Below are positions 10,532 through 22,140 of a stretch of 64,000 nucleotides of DNA, in pieces; position 1 is the stretch's first letter, and every line of letters begins with the position of its first letter. A model generated the notes under the pieces. It searched no databases, had not been told where the DNA came from, and worked only from the letters and a program-made list of their open reading frames with translations. Location: the NCBI GenBank assembly GCA_036768485.1, contig JAVLUZ010000346.1, positions 754,001 to 818,000 on the forward strand, read 5' to 3'. Both the position numbers and the translations under genes were made by a program. The stretch is from Mermis nigrescens (Eukaryota > Nematoda > Enoplea > Mermithida > Mermithidae).

Positions 10532-11070
10532 CAGGGGCGTAAGCAGGATTTTATTTGTGGGGGGGCGAGATTATTGGAGTCTATGTCTCGAGAACCATTA
10601 GTAGATATGCGAAAATAATGACATTTTTGATTGTTTTTCGAAAAAAATTGAAAAATTTTCTTGCTCGATTTTAAACTTGGATATCAAAACTCTATCCTTC
10701 AAGCTACTGTATTACTAATTTCGTAATATCAACTTAAAGCTTAATTCCAAGACATTTCGAAATTTATATCTTTGCATTTAATTTTGCATTGCAAAATGCA
10801 GAACATAATAAATCGGCGCTGATATATTCGCTATTTTCAAGTCAAATCTGGGCTTCTGAGGTAAGAAATGAGGTAGAAAATAAGAAATCCGGCGGAAAAA
10901 TTCTGAGTTTATTAGCTCAAAAGCGTGCTGGAAAAGTATTTCGGCTGACCTTCTAGAAGACTTCGAGAATTTTTTATTTTTTCCTTTTGGTAACCCTTGT
11001 GAAAAATAAAAATATTTTTTTAATTCATGAGGGGGGTGGGCCTTCGCCTCCCCGGATGATAACGCCCCTG
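10532..11070. mobile_element. hAT-type MITE (CAGGGGCGT ends)
   Basis: Ends are CAGGGGCGTAAGC and its counterpart GATAACGCCCCTG. Flanks TACACGAT (10524-10531) and TCCACGAT (11071-11078) match at 7 of 8 positions, the 8-bp duplication length of hAT elements. No coding sequence. Confidence 0.82.
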
Positions 11071-11219
11071 TCCACGATTATCTTAAAAATGAGTCAAAAT
11101 ACGTGAAAAACTATACTTTTGCCTACTGTCATGTCATGAAGTGAAGATGAAGATATTCGTTTACATCTTCAATGACATGACAGCGTATGTGATAAATTTG
11201 CTTTAAAATACATGAGCTA

Positions 11220-11377
11220 TAGTCTATTTCACATAACTTCGTGCATAAATTTTTGAGAATTTTCGGCGACGAGGGTTACGTTAATTATATATCAGATTAA
11301 TGCTAAAATCGCAATCTGTCAGCTTATTGTCGGAGATAGTTTTAAAATTTATGTCCGAACTTATGTGAAACAGACTA
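11220..11377. mobile_element. 158-bp MITE with TAGTCTRTTTCACATAA ends
   Basis: Inverted ends TAGTCTATTTCACATAACTT and its mirror AAGTTATGTGAAACAGACTA (one base different each way). A second copy lies at 48907-49071. Confidence 0.8.
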
Positions 11378-11689
11378 CAAATAAAATAAGAAATTTAATT
11401 ACAATATAAATTATGCAATATACATTATCACACACATTTGCGAACGGTTTGACGACAGCAAAGCAAGATGGACAAAGATGTGCAAAAAACACGATTTTGT
11501 ATTAATTCTTTTTGCAAAGCTGTGCTTATTTAAATCATAGGTAGCGCGTTAGCGCGTACCTATTGTATACTTGGGTACCCCCAACATCTGTCTACCCTAC
11601 AGCAATAACGAAAGACAGCTGGGAGGTGCAGGTTTTTTAAACGATAGATAATCAAAAAATTACCCGTTTCATTTTTTACATTTTATCCG

Positions 11690-13090
11690 ATTAGTAATGA
11701 GCGTGTAAAGTTTTACTGCAACTTATACCACATAGTTTTTTTTTAAATTTTAATCGGTCACACGACTTTTAATTTTTATTCTGTTTAACTTTTTCAATGT
11801 AGACAAATAAGTAAGCTCAGGACAATTTTTCAAATTTTTGTACAAAGTAACTTATTTCTAGAGTGGCAGTGTAGAGAGAGTAAAGAATCTGATGGCGAAG
11901 AAACGCATTTTAGCCTTTTATTGTCTGCCAACAACTCCGGTTATGAGTCCAAAGAAATTTTTTTCAAATAAAAACGTACTACGACTCAAAGGCTACTTTC
12001 GGTTTACCAGAAAACTTTTTTTACACTAAATACGGAGTTAAATATATAGGAGTTTAAACTTTACACCTTTTCAAATTTTTGTACAAAGTAACTTATTTTT
12101 AGAGTGGCAGTGTAGGGAGAGAGTAAAGAATCTGATGGCGAAGAAACGCATTTAGCCTTTTATTGTCTGCCAACAACTCCGGTTATGAGTCCAAAGAAAT
12201 TTTTTTCAAATAAAACGTACTACGACTAAAGGCTACTTTCGGTTTACCAGAAAACTTTTACACTAAATACGGAGTTAAATATATAGGAGTTTAAACTTTA
12301 CACCCCTGTGGATGATGTAAAAAAGAGGTCTGTCTCAGATTTCTGTGCCAACTTCTCCATTAATAATCTGGACAACATGCATAGAATGAAAAAATAAAGC
12401 ACGTTCCAAGGGCTACACGTGGCAGCAAACTGCATTTCTGGAAAACTCAGAAGGGAGTTACTTCTGGAGGTGTAAAGTTCGAAGTCAGAGGTGTAAAATT
12501 GTGAAAAATACATTTTCTTCCCTTTTTTTAATTAGTCAACATCTCCAGTAGGATGCGGAAACAGAAGTTTTTCACACACAAACGTACTACGACTGAAGGG
12601 TTACAGACTGGCTCAAACCGAATTTCTTTTTCTCTCAATGGAGACTTAGGCTCAGATTTTTAAAGTTTAAAATCTAATGGATAGTGGTAAAATACGCGCT
12701 TGTCCCTTTTTTGTTCGCCAATTTCGTTAGAAGTCGAGATAAGTCGAATAGAATAAAGAAGTACGTTCTAACTGGTACAAGTCACAGCAAATTGTGTTTA
12801 TTTTCATCAATATTGACTGAGCTGTAAAGTCAAAAATCATGGGTGTAAAACATGTTTCTGTATTGTTTTGGTTTTTCTGCCAATTTCTCCGGTTATGGGT
12901 CTGGACATGATTTCAATCCTAAAAATGTACCAGGGGTCACAATTCATATGTCAGTTGGCATTTGTTCATACTTACAGAGTTGTGTAAAGTGGTTTACATC
13001 TAACATTTATTTGTCTTCAGACCATTGTGGAGAGCTAATTTTTCATAACTGTTGATCGTAATATCAGAGTTCCGAAACCGTCTAAAGACT
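11690..13090. repeat. Degenerate long-period tandem repeat block
   Basis: Successive segments of roughly 230-250 bp share the same internal order: a GTAAAGTTT motif, a TTTTGTCTGCCAA/CTCCGGTTATGAGTC block, an ACGTACTACGACT block, and an ATACGGAGTTA block. The two units at 11831-12071 and 12072-12303 are almost identical (period about 241); the others are older. A related block lies at 55440-57000. No convincing coding sequence. Confidence 0.75.
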
Positions 13091-13878
13091 TGTTTATAAA
13101 CGAAGGGCTGTGTGAAGTCTCAACTAAAAAATTAAATTGAAATTCGGCGAATGTGTTTTAACTTTATGTTTCTTTACAGTGAAGTGTCTATCCCATGAGC
13201 CTGACCATGTAAAAGCACTTTCGGCATGAATAAGGTATTTGCGCCTAGTACAGATACGTAGAAACAATATTTACGACATGTTTATTGCGCATTTTAAAAA
13301 TTATTGCCGGCATTTAATTCAAAAAGCTTTTGCCCTTTTTTTGGCTCTCCACAAATACAATCATGTGACTTTTAAGTGCTCTTCGAAAATTATTTATCTA
13401 GTAATAGCTTTAGTCGAGCAATTTTTTTTACAGTCGATTTTCATTCAGAAAATGTAGAATAAAATATAAAATGTTTCCCAATTACGGCTACTCGTATCTT
13501 AACCTTAGTATAGAATCCAAGATTTCCTGACAAGGGAGGATGGAGCTTCAAATTTTCCTAATAGTTTCAAAAAATAGTAAAATTCTCCCATTATTCGTAA
13601 ATTAGCGTTTTTTGCCGTCTTTTAATAGGCAAATCATTCCTGATGCAAAAAATTTAAAAATAAATTTTTAATTCTTCTCAATCACTCAGAAGCGTAGAAA
13701 TTCGCGTAGAGCGCCGAGAAAACGAAAACAACGCCTACAGCGCTCCTTTCTATCTTATGTACGTAATGCTTACAGTTAATAAATGTAACTGAGAGGGACA
13801 TAATGCAAAGCGCGTAAACATAGAATTTCCACTTTCGAATTCTTAAATAAAAAATGCTTAAATAACTATGTCTTTACT
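13091..13878. other. AT-rich intergenic DNA, nothing recognised
   Basis: No exon, RNA gene or clear repeat boundary could be supported here. Confidence 0.4.
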
Positions 13879-14725
13879 CAGTGGTGGATCTAGAATTTTC
13901 CTAGGGGTGGTACCCACACGTGGGTGGGAGGTTGAGGGGTATGCACCCCCCAGAAGTTGAATACCTCCCTGACAGAAATCAAATGGATTCTCCCAGAATT
14001 CAATTTTTTGAATTTTTTCGCTTTTTTAGCGATTTCTTGATGTCATTGGATAGTGCTAGATGAAAAAACGTCGAAAAATGGTGTGTTTTTTCGCCATAAG
14101 ACCACTTTTAAGACAATTTTTTCACCTTTGAAAATTTTTCCACCCCCCCCCCCTAGAACTTCGATGCTGCCTACCTATAGGAAATTCCCAACTCTTTCAA
14201 AACGGTCAACAATAGCTACAACAATTTGCCCTTCACGTGCGATAAATGCATTTTCTGTTGCGTTTTGCATCGTCTATTTTTATTTCTTTTGACAATTACA
14301 TTCTTCAAAAATTTCGGAAATTTTTGACAATTTTGTGCGGGAAAATCAAAAAATTTATTTTGAATTTAGCGAAAATTTGTGAAATTCAGGCGAAAAGGAT
14401 GTTTTAACTTTTGGATTTAGTGCTCGATTTCCTGTATTTGACGTAAAATGTCGAGAATTAAGCGTTAAAATAGAAAAAATCATTGCTGAAATAGCTGTTT
14501 CTCTTCTTGTAATTATGTCAAAACCTATGCTTTCAGATCATCAGAAAAGGGATAAATGCCATTAATCGGTATCATCTTGCGCCAAGTGCCGGAAAAATTT
14601 GAGAAATTATGATCAATGACGGCCAAAAATCATTGCAAATTACAAATCAATCCTTTATCTCGCCAACTATTTTGGGCTAATGGGGAGGGGGGTACAAGCC
14701 AGCCCTCACCCTGAATCCGCCCCTA
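13879..14725. mobile_element. hAT-like MITE (CAGTGGTGGATCTAG end) with nested MITE
   Basis: Left end CAGTGGTGGATCTAGAATTTTC matches the element at 52751-53378; the right end is GAATCCGCCCCTA. The flanks TCTTTACT and TCTTGATT are similar (6 of 8). A C/G-tract MITE is inserted at about 13914-14175, absent from the other copy. Confidence 0.7.
13914..14175 (+). mobile_element. C/G-tract MITE copy
   Basis: Starts near CCCACACGTGGGTGGG and ends near TGCTGCCTACCTATAGG. The interior has CCCCCC tracts and the conserved GTCGAAAAATGGTGT core shared with 32308-32592. Confidence 0.7.
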
Positions 14726-15226
14726 TCTTGATTCTAAAATAATTGTAGTTAGAACTAATAAATCATTGTTCTGTGCAGAGCCTACTCTTCTGACGTAACA
14801 ATAAAGTGTTTGGAGCGACAAGAAAGCCATCAAATGATATTAATGTGTACCTACTAAATTTGATAGATATGGTGAAAGTGGCTAAAACAGTCGAAGAATA
14901 CACTGTGCCCAACTTTTTTTGACGACATACGGATCATTATTAATTTACTGAAAACTGCTATTAGAAACAATAAATGGTCACAAAAGTCATGAGTTAATTA
15001 GACATCTGAATCCAAATAACTAGTAAATTAACAAGTAAAATAGTTAGTAGAGCGGATAATGAATAATAAATGCAGCTGGAAAGGCGAAATGTCCAAAATA
15101 TGGCGCAAAATAAATGCAGCAGGAAAGGCAAAATGTCCAAACCATGGCGCAATTCTTTTAAAGCTTTTAGAATTAGCTGTCCATAATATGCAAATTGTTT
15201 GCAAATTATAAATGAAATTTGCCCGT
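14726..15226. other. Intergenic DNA with a small local duplication
   Basis: No gene seen. About 42 bp (GGAAAGGCGAAATGTCCAAA and following) is duplicated in tandem at 15080-15150. The stretch includes the 3' flank of the UBA exon. Confidence 0.5.
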
Positions 15227-15423
15227 TTAAGGGCGAAATCCAGGTGGCGGAAGTCTTTCAACGGGCGCGCACGACATCAAATATACTCTTGCCAATTGAA
15301 TATCTCCCAACGTCTCTCTCAAAGCTTCTTCGCACATTTTCCTATCGAAACCGAAACGCATAAGTTCTTCTACATGACTATTATCCACTTGGTCTCTGAG
15401 AAGCAAGTTGCTCATGGGAATAC
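15227..15423 (-). CDS. Last exon of a UBA-domain protein (host gene, partial)
   Basis: An acceptor ATTTGCTCTAG precedes an exon that is open from 15423 to a TAA at 15227. It encodes about 65 residues. The central block EELMRFGFDRKMCEEAL, followed by RETLGDIQLARVYLM, has the spacing and the MGF-like loop (here RFGF) of a ubiquitin-associated (UBA) three-helix domain, which binds ubiquitin. A short tail ending PPPGFRP follows. A UBA domain at the extreme C-terminus is common in ubiquitin shuttle and ligase-adaptor proteins, but I cannot assign this one to a family. Upstream exons should lie at higher coordinates on the minus strand; none was identified. The reading is clean, unlike the surrounding repeats. 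It could be a retained pseudogene fragment. Confidence 0.72.
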
Positions 15424-17860
15424 CTAGAGCAAATATAAGATTTAATTATCGGAACTAAAAACATTAGACGCAGTGGCAAATCCAGGATTTTCTAAGAGGG
15501 CTAAACCCAAATTTTCTCGATAGTTTCAAAAAATTCTACGTAAGAAATCAGTCCATTACGCTTAAAGTAGCAATTTTTGCCATCTATGATATACAGGATC
15601 ATTTGTGATACCGAAAATCAGAAAAATTCTGGAAAGTTTTTACGAAAAACGCACTAACTATGTGAAATCGGCACAAAGAGCCGAAAACTACTCTGATCAT
15701 GTGAAAATAAGGTTTTTAGAGCGCTACTGAGTCAATAAATGTCATTAATGAGTACAACCCCGCGCGGAACAATCACCTCGAAAATTTTAAAAATCATGAC
15801 TAAAATGGCCAAAAGCATAAAAAATACGGATTTATTCTTAATTGCGCAGGGTCCAGACCACCCAACTCCTCTGCATAACAGTGGGTTTGGGGATCCCCAA
15901 AAATTGAATGTCCTTCACATCTCCCCAAAGTCAGAAAAATTTCGACTCTTTCGAGAACCTGCGTTTTTGGCTGTTTTTAGGTCTTTTTAGCTATTTCTGG
16001 CCAAAAATTTGAATCATCTATTCCCCCTCCTCTAAGAATACCCATGTGGTTGCATCAGATGGGCGTTATATACTTTAGGTGTACGTAAGCAGCGTCCAAA
16101 TTTCAGGTATCCTGAGGGTCCATTACTTTTCAAATAAAACGCGCGCCTAAAAATTGGTTATTGTGGTAAAAATACAATTTCTCGATGCTTCTTATCAAGC
16201 TTAATTCATCGGTATCAAAAAATATCGTAAAAAACAAAAAATCAATTAAATTTTCGGGTTGTCATGGAGTCTGCCAACTTTTAGTTTTCGGGGTCCAGGT
16301 ATCCACTCATGCGTGGATATAATTGGTCTGCTTATTGGTGCAGTGGAAAGCAGATTAAAACTTTTCCAGAAAAAGTACGTCGTACGTAACAAAAATTAAG
16401 TGGTTTTCGAAATAGAACAATGGTAATGCTCTTATTATGATTACTTCTTTGCAATCACACGTAGGCATGGGGATCTGATCCCCGAGAATCTGGCACACAT
16501 CCCCAAAAATCGATAGAACCTCAGATTTAGATTTTTTGGCAAAATTTTCGCTAGTTTAACCTTCACCCAGAAACTCCCAGAATTTGAATGTTGCCCATGT
16601 ATGCTTGCATTTCCCCTTCTTACCAGCGGTTTTCAAATCACGTGTTTTGCGTCTCATCGTCACCACGTTAACAAAGGGTACTGCGATTTGGTTCGGGCCA
16701 ATGAATAGTTTGTCTTGTATCATATCAATAATGCACTAAATCAAAAATGCCTCTAATTCAAATAGTGTAAGTATCAACAACTGGCTTGATTTGTTGCAAA
16801 CGAAGTTAAAAAGTGATTGAGACTTAAACGAAAAGCCAAAAATTACGTTGGAATCGAAATGATATTGATTTACGAAAAAATGAAATAAACCTTCAATTAT
16901 GGACGCTATGTTTTTTCAAACATTAGCACTATTGTACAATTTTCGGTTTGAATACGCAATCAGAAAATGAAATTTTTTAATTCAAAAAGCATAAAACTAT
17001 GGCTTTACAAGCCATTGCTGCCCGGGTATGTTTTTAAATATTTCCTATATTTTTGGGACTACCAAATGATCGTCTATAAAGCCAAACTTAAACGTAAGCC
17101 TAACCGGACTGAAGCACGATTTTATCCGAAAAATCCTTACTCTGATTTTTTTGGCAGATTTTTGTGATATATAGATATATATAGAACGCCAGCTAATTAT
17201 GTATAAGGTCAACCGAACAAAAAATTAAAAACTCTTTAAAGCGTATCATGTTAGACCGCCAAAATAGATTTTAGCATACCTTTCTGAGCTTGCAAACCAA
17301 AATTACTATGCGTTTTGCGCCGAATTTATTGCTTGTATACAAGTCGTGTGTCTCCTAGGCATTCAACTTTTCGAGTAAACACTGAATATTAATTTTTGCG
17401 TTACTTTTATTTTGCAATGCACCAAAATTCAAGATAAAATAAGGTTAAAAAATCGTTGAGTCTATCTCAGATGGAATATCCGGAAATCATTTTTGAGGCT
17501 ATTGTAGACGAGATTTTTGCAACTATGCACGTATAAAATTAAGTGAAATTTCTGTTTTTCCTAATTTTCGTCTTTATTTTGGGAGTTTCAAAGAAGCGCT
17601 CAAAATGCTAATTTTTTTCGTGCGTTTATCCTAGTGGTTGTCGTAATTTCTCATTTCGCAATTTATGACCGGAATTCAGAACGCCACCTAATTATGTACG
17701 TAAGTGCCTGTGTATGAGCTTCCTGTTAAATTTGTCATCGAGAATTAGGAAGCGTCCTACTTTTTTTGTAAAGTATCGACTACTTTGCTAAATAAAGACG
17801 TGAGGTTGTACAAGAGGAAGTTATGTTCCCAAAATCATTGGCTGTTGTGTCCAAACTATA
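15424..17860. other. Intergenic or intronic repeat-rich DNA
   Basis: No exon could be supported. A truncated copy of the CAGTGGC-AATCCAGGATTTTC hAT-like MITE begins at 15471, and a C/G-tract MITE lies at 16463-16615. If the UBA gene is intact, part of this is its intron. Confidence 0.45.
16463..16615. mobile_element. Short C/G-tract MITE copy
   Basis: Runs from CACGTAGGCATGGGGATCTG to GAATGTTGCCCATGTATG, the same terminal motifs as the other family members, but the interior is shortened. Confidence 0.55.
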
Positions 17861-17862
17861 GA

Positions 17863-18097
17863 TGTAGAGCACGCTTAAACATGCTGGGGTCAACCAGAGA
17901 GTTTTTCTGAGCCAGAATGACCTCAAAAGCTGGTATAAACGCTAAAATAGTGTAGGAAATATGCACAATATATTCACACTTTCTGGTCGCTTTCAAGCGT
18001 TTGCGAAAAATACATGATTTTCATCATTTTTTCCTCAGAAAATAGTACACTTATCCATTTTGGAGGTCTGAAACCTCATTACACACGCGCATGTCCA
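17863..18097. repeat. ATAGATG-type interspersed repeat, copy 1
   Basis: Contains AATGACCTCAAAAGCTGGTATAAACGC and CTTTCTGGTCGCTTTCAAGCG-like blocks. Arranged head to tail with the next copy. Confidence 0.55.
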
Positions 18098-18102
18098 GTC
18101 TG

Positions 18103-18360
18103 ACCATAGATGCTCAGCATGGCCGGTCCGAGGCTCCATTGTTTGTCTCAAGACAAAATGACGTCAAAAATGATATAAACGCTAATTTAGCACTTTAATA
18201 TAATATAGTCTCTGGTCAATTTCCAGCATTTTCAGAGGAAATTCTAATGTTTTTCGATTTTTATCAATTATATTGCCGCATGCTTTAAAAAACTTTTCCA
18301 TTTTTCTATTTTTTGGGGGAATATAGATCCCGAATCCTTCACAAGCATGTCTGATCAAGA
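18103..18360. repeat. ATAGATG-type interspersed repeat, copy 2
   Basis: Begins CCATAGATGCTCAGCATGG and ends AAGCATGTCTGATCAAGACC. The internal order is the same as in copies at 19315-19778, 21875-22140 and 62897-63185. Confidence 0.65.
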
Positions 18361-19314
18361 CCACACAAATTTTTTAAAAGGATGATAATTTTCATCTCTC
18401 CTAATTCGTCGCATCGCAACAATGACAATCCATCAAAAGATACGTTTTACGGATGCTATATATGGTTGTTTTAATTTGAAAAATCGATTGTAAAAACAGT
18501 TCAAGCCGAAGCAGATACGAGTACAATGCTTATGATATGAACGAAATCAGCTTATGAACATGGTACATTGCCTGCAATTGCAATCAGCAAGCACACGAAG
18601 CCCTATTGGGCTAATTAACGAATAAGACGATAATGGTAGCCCTGTATATACCTATTTGGGCGTTGGAAACTGCTTTTCGTGCACAAGGTTTGAAGTAGGA
18701 TATCTACCACATGATCATGTTTGGGCCCAGAAAAATTATTACAACCCATCAGAAAATTTTTCACGCCCTAGAATTCGCGATTTTCCTAAATATCCGTAGA
18801 AGAAGTTTTTTAAAGCGTTTTTAGCTATTTGTTTTAAGTAACATAAAGATAAAGCATCATGAAAAACGCTGAAAAAACGATGCTAAGCGTATTTACCGCA
18901 TTTGATCCAAAGACGGCACTTCACAACATTTCTTTGATTTAGCCCTGCCTTATAATTCCCATGCTGTGACTATTGTATGTCTGGTACCTACTGTGTCTGA
19001 TGTGATTTGCCCAGATTCTTATCCTTAATCTTATATACACAGTATGACCGGTCCAGGAAATCAGCCCAGTCTGGAAAAGGTCAGCTAAAGAGATATTTTT
19101 ATGTTAAAATAACCATAAAAATTGATATGAATGATAAAATAGTGTTACAAATACCTTCAGAAGAAGTTCCCGCCGATTTTGAGCCCTTCTAGTAGAAATA
19201 TATACAAAAAAAATTATCTATTTTCGTCCTTAAGTGTTTCGTATTTTCAATTTTTCTAAATCAATTTCCACGTTTGTTTCACTCCAGAGGTCTAAAGTAC
19301 AGATTCACAACATG
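18361..19314. other. Repeat-rich intergenic DNA
   Basis: Contains weaker matches to the same repeat family (for example around 18715-19130) and no supported gene. Confidence 0.4.
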
Positions 19315-19778
19315 GACCATCTGTGGAAGGGTATGCTGGTCTGGTTGAGGTCAAAAATTAAGTCTTTTAAGCCAAAATAATCTCGAAACTGGTTGAGTGC
19401 TAACATTCCGTTAAAATTACGCTATACAATAGTAGTGCTAACATAGCGTAAAAACTATGTTATTTCATAGTTTCTGGCCAATTTCAAGCACTTTTGCAGA
19501 AAATTTTCAATTTTTATCTTTTATTGGCCTCCATTTTGCCTCATTTTCCAAAACGTTTCGCATTTTTCGAGATGGAAACGTAGGAAATTCTCTGAAGACG
19601 CGCCAAAAAAAGGATGAAAATTTAAAATGTTCTTCAAAAAAGCTTCAAATTGACCAGAGACCGTGAAACGTGTGTTTAAAGCTATTTTAGCGCAAATACC
19701 AGTTTTTGAGGTGATTTTGGTCAAAACAAGCTCCATTTTGTCACCCCCAGACTGACCATGCTGTGCATCTATGGTCTA
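19315..19778. repeat. Two ATAGATG-type repeats facing each other
   Basis: 19315-19560 runs forward (ATGGACCATCTGTGG ... TTTCTGGCCAATTTCAAGC) and 19570-19778 runs reversed (CAAATTGACCAGAG ... CATGCTGTGCATCTATGGTC). The pair could fold into a hairpin of about 200 bp arms. Confidence 0.6.
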
Positions 19779-19904
19779 GTCCGCCTGAATCCCCCACATG
19801 TATATCTGATCTGAACCCTCCAAACCCTTCTCGAGTAAACAGCTGTTCTTCCGAAAATCGCTATAATGTAATCGCAATTTTTAAATCCTATTGAAATCGA
19901 TTTG

Positions 19905-20168
19905 TGACCATAGTTGGGCAGCACCGAAATTCTGGGGAAGGGGGTGTAAGATTTTTTCAAAAGGTCAAAAATGACCTCAAAAATGGCGGTATGTCGAAAG
20001 AACGCCATTTTTCAACGTTTCTCATCGAGCACTATTCATTGACATCAAAAAATTGAGGGGAAAAAAGACAAAAAAATTTTCAAAAATTGAATTCTGGGGG
20101 GGTATTTCGGTTTCTGGGGAGGTGGTGGTGCATACCCTCCAAACCCATCCCCTTACGCCCATGCGTAT
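19905..20168 (-). mobile_element. C/G-tract MITE copy
   Basis: Bounded by ACCATAGTTGGGCAGCACCG and CTTACGCCCATGCGTATTTG. The interior includes AACGCCATTTTTCAACGTTTC, the reversed core of the family. Confidence 0.7.
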
Positions 20169-21720
20169 TTGCGACCAGTTGCAGAGTATCTAGGTAGTTT
20201 ATATTGCTGAGTTGTAAAATAAAAAGGGTAATATAAATATTGATCACGTAGCGCTTCCAATGCGCAAAAATTTAGGTAGTGAGACGAAAGTTCTAATGTC
20301 TGCTAAGAACATACATCTACAGCATAAGAGTTCTGGGTCAGCCTGAAAAAATTATTATAAAGGTTCGGCAATAGAAGATAGATGCCTGGCAAAAACGCCA
20401 TTTTCGACGTTTATGATTATGCTCGTATTTTTTGGGCACTGAAACATTTTAAAACGATTGAAAAATTCCGGAAAAGATTCAAGCAAATTGAACAAAATAT
20501 AATCAAAAATTGAATAGATGTATGGGTTGAAAGGCCGTGAATTTTGTACTAATTAGCTAGAAGATTGTAAAAAATGCACTTGATTTTTTTCGAAAAAATT
20601 GAAAATTCTTTTGTGCTTGGGCGGAATTTTGGGGAACGTTAGCATCCACTTGAGGGAGGATCAAACTCCTCACCAAAACATGTATGCTCAAAAGATACAA
20701 TCATAGATGCACAGCTGTAATATAACGTTTTTAATTTTCATAAATTTTCGACCCTCTTTTTTGGCCTTATTTAAGCTAAAAAGTTGTCATTTTTCTATCA
20801 TGGTCTGGTCACAATGATAAATTATTACCTGATTGGCTCTAAAAAAGTTTAAACCCAAGAGGATCATATTTTCGTCGCCGCAATACATAATTACCAAGTT
20901 GACCATCGAGCGAACCTCACCAACTTTCAGCTCAACTGCAATTGAAGGAGTACTTAAATGTCACGTAGAATGAGGACATCACTTGGTTTTTACACAACTA
21001 GAGACCTCAATCGATGCATAAAAAAGATGAACTTTAATTTTATTCTCTCTCTGTGAAGTAAAATATGAAATAATAAATTAAAACTAAAATAAGAATTGAA
21101 CAAAAACTAAAACTAAAATCCGGTGCATACCATGGCCAATCTTGGGGCATCAACCATTCATGGCGAGGTCTTGGGGTTTGGACCCCAGAATCTGGAAAAC
21201 CCTCAAAATTCAATCGACCCCCAGAATTAAATTTTTGTACGACATTGAAGTCTTAATATAAGGTACACAGAAAGAGCCAGCTCATTTGTGAGAAGTTTCA
21301 TAACCTTTTGGGACATGATTTAGAAAAATAATTGAAAGATTAAATTACATGTTTTACAAATAAAAGTGGCTCCAAAAAACCTTTTGTTTTACCGAATAAC
21401 TTTATGTCTGTTTGAAAATTTCGCTTACGTACCAAGGTAAATGCAGCCTTCTAAACGCTCAGCTCCAAACCCGACTGCGATACCAAGATAATCCTGTCAA
21501 CTAAATGATCCAACTGGCGATTTCAGCTATATCCATGTCGCACAAATCGCTGTACAGTTAGAACCGCTGTCAACCATCAATGTCACTTTGATGACCACAG
21601 ATGCTTCCCATGACGTAGATCATCTTTAATCGTCTATAAATATCGGCATGTGGGAGAAAAAGGAAAAACTGATAAGCGTGTTCTAGAGGGGCGAGGTTTG
21701 ACCCACTAGAATTGCTGCAA
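20169..21720. other. Intergenic DNA, nothing recognised
   Basis: AT-rich sequence with fragments of the same interspersed repeats (for example near 20380-20700 and 21150-21300). No exon or RNA gene supported. Confidence 0.4.
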
Positions 21721-21721
21721 T

Positions 21722-21872
21722 CGCACATAGGCGTGGGGGTCTAGGGGTCTGACACTGACCCCAGAATCTAGCGGAACCTCCAAAATCGAGAACCCCAAAA
21801 TTGATTTCCGCTGTTTTTTCGACAATTCCGTTTCATCGGAACCAGAATATGTTTGTTGCCTATGTATGGCTG
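21722..21872 (+). mobile_element. Short C/G-tract MITE copy
   Basis: From CACATAGGCGTGGGGGTC to TGTTGCCTATGTATGGC; the interior is shortened, as at 16463-16615. Confidence 0.6.
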
Positions 21873-21874
21873 CT

Positions 21875-22140
21875 ACCATAGGTGCACCTCATGGCCGTCT
21901 GGAAGATCCATTAATAACCTTTTCTGGGTCGAAATGGCATCGAAAACTGGTAATAAATGCTAAGACAGCGTTGAAATTACGTTGTTCCACACTTGTAGTG
22001 AATTTCATGCAGTTTTTCAGAAAATTTTCGATTCTGTTTCATTGTTGTCCTTTATTTTGCCTCATTTTTCCGAAAAAATATCCTGAATTTCGGTTCTTGA
22101 GATCTATCCCCCTCGATTTCCCCAAGTGTATGTCTGACTG
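21875..22140 (+). repeat. ATAGATG-type interspersed repeat copy
   Basis: CCATAGGTGCACCTCATGG ... CAAGTGTATGTCTGACTG. Directly abuts the preceding MITE copy, and the reading frame across it is a by-product. Confidence 0.6.

Noticed and set aside
10532..11070. Host exon near 10.9 kb
   Set aside because: The stretch is a non-coding MITE with defined ends and flanking duplication.
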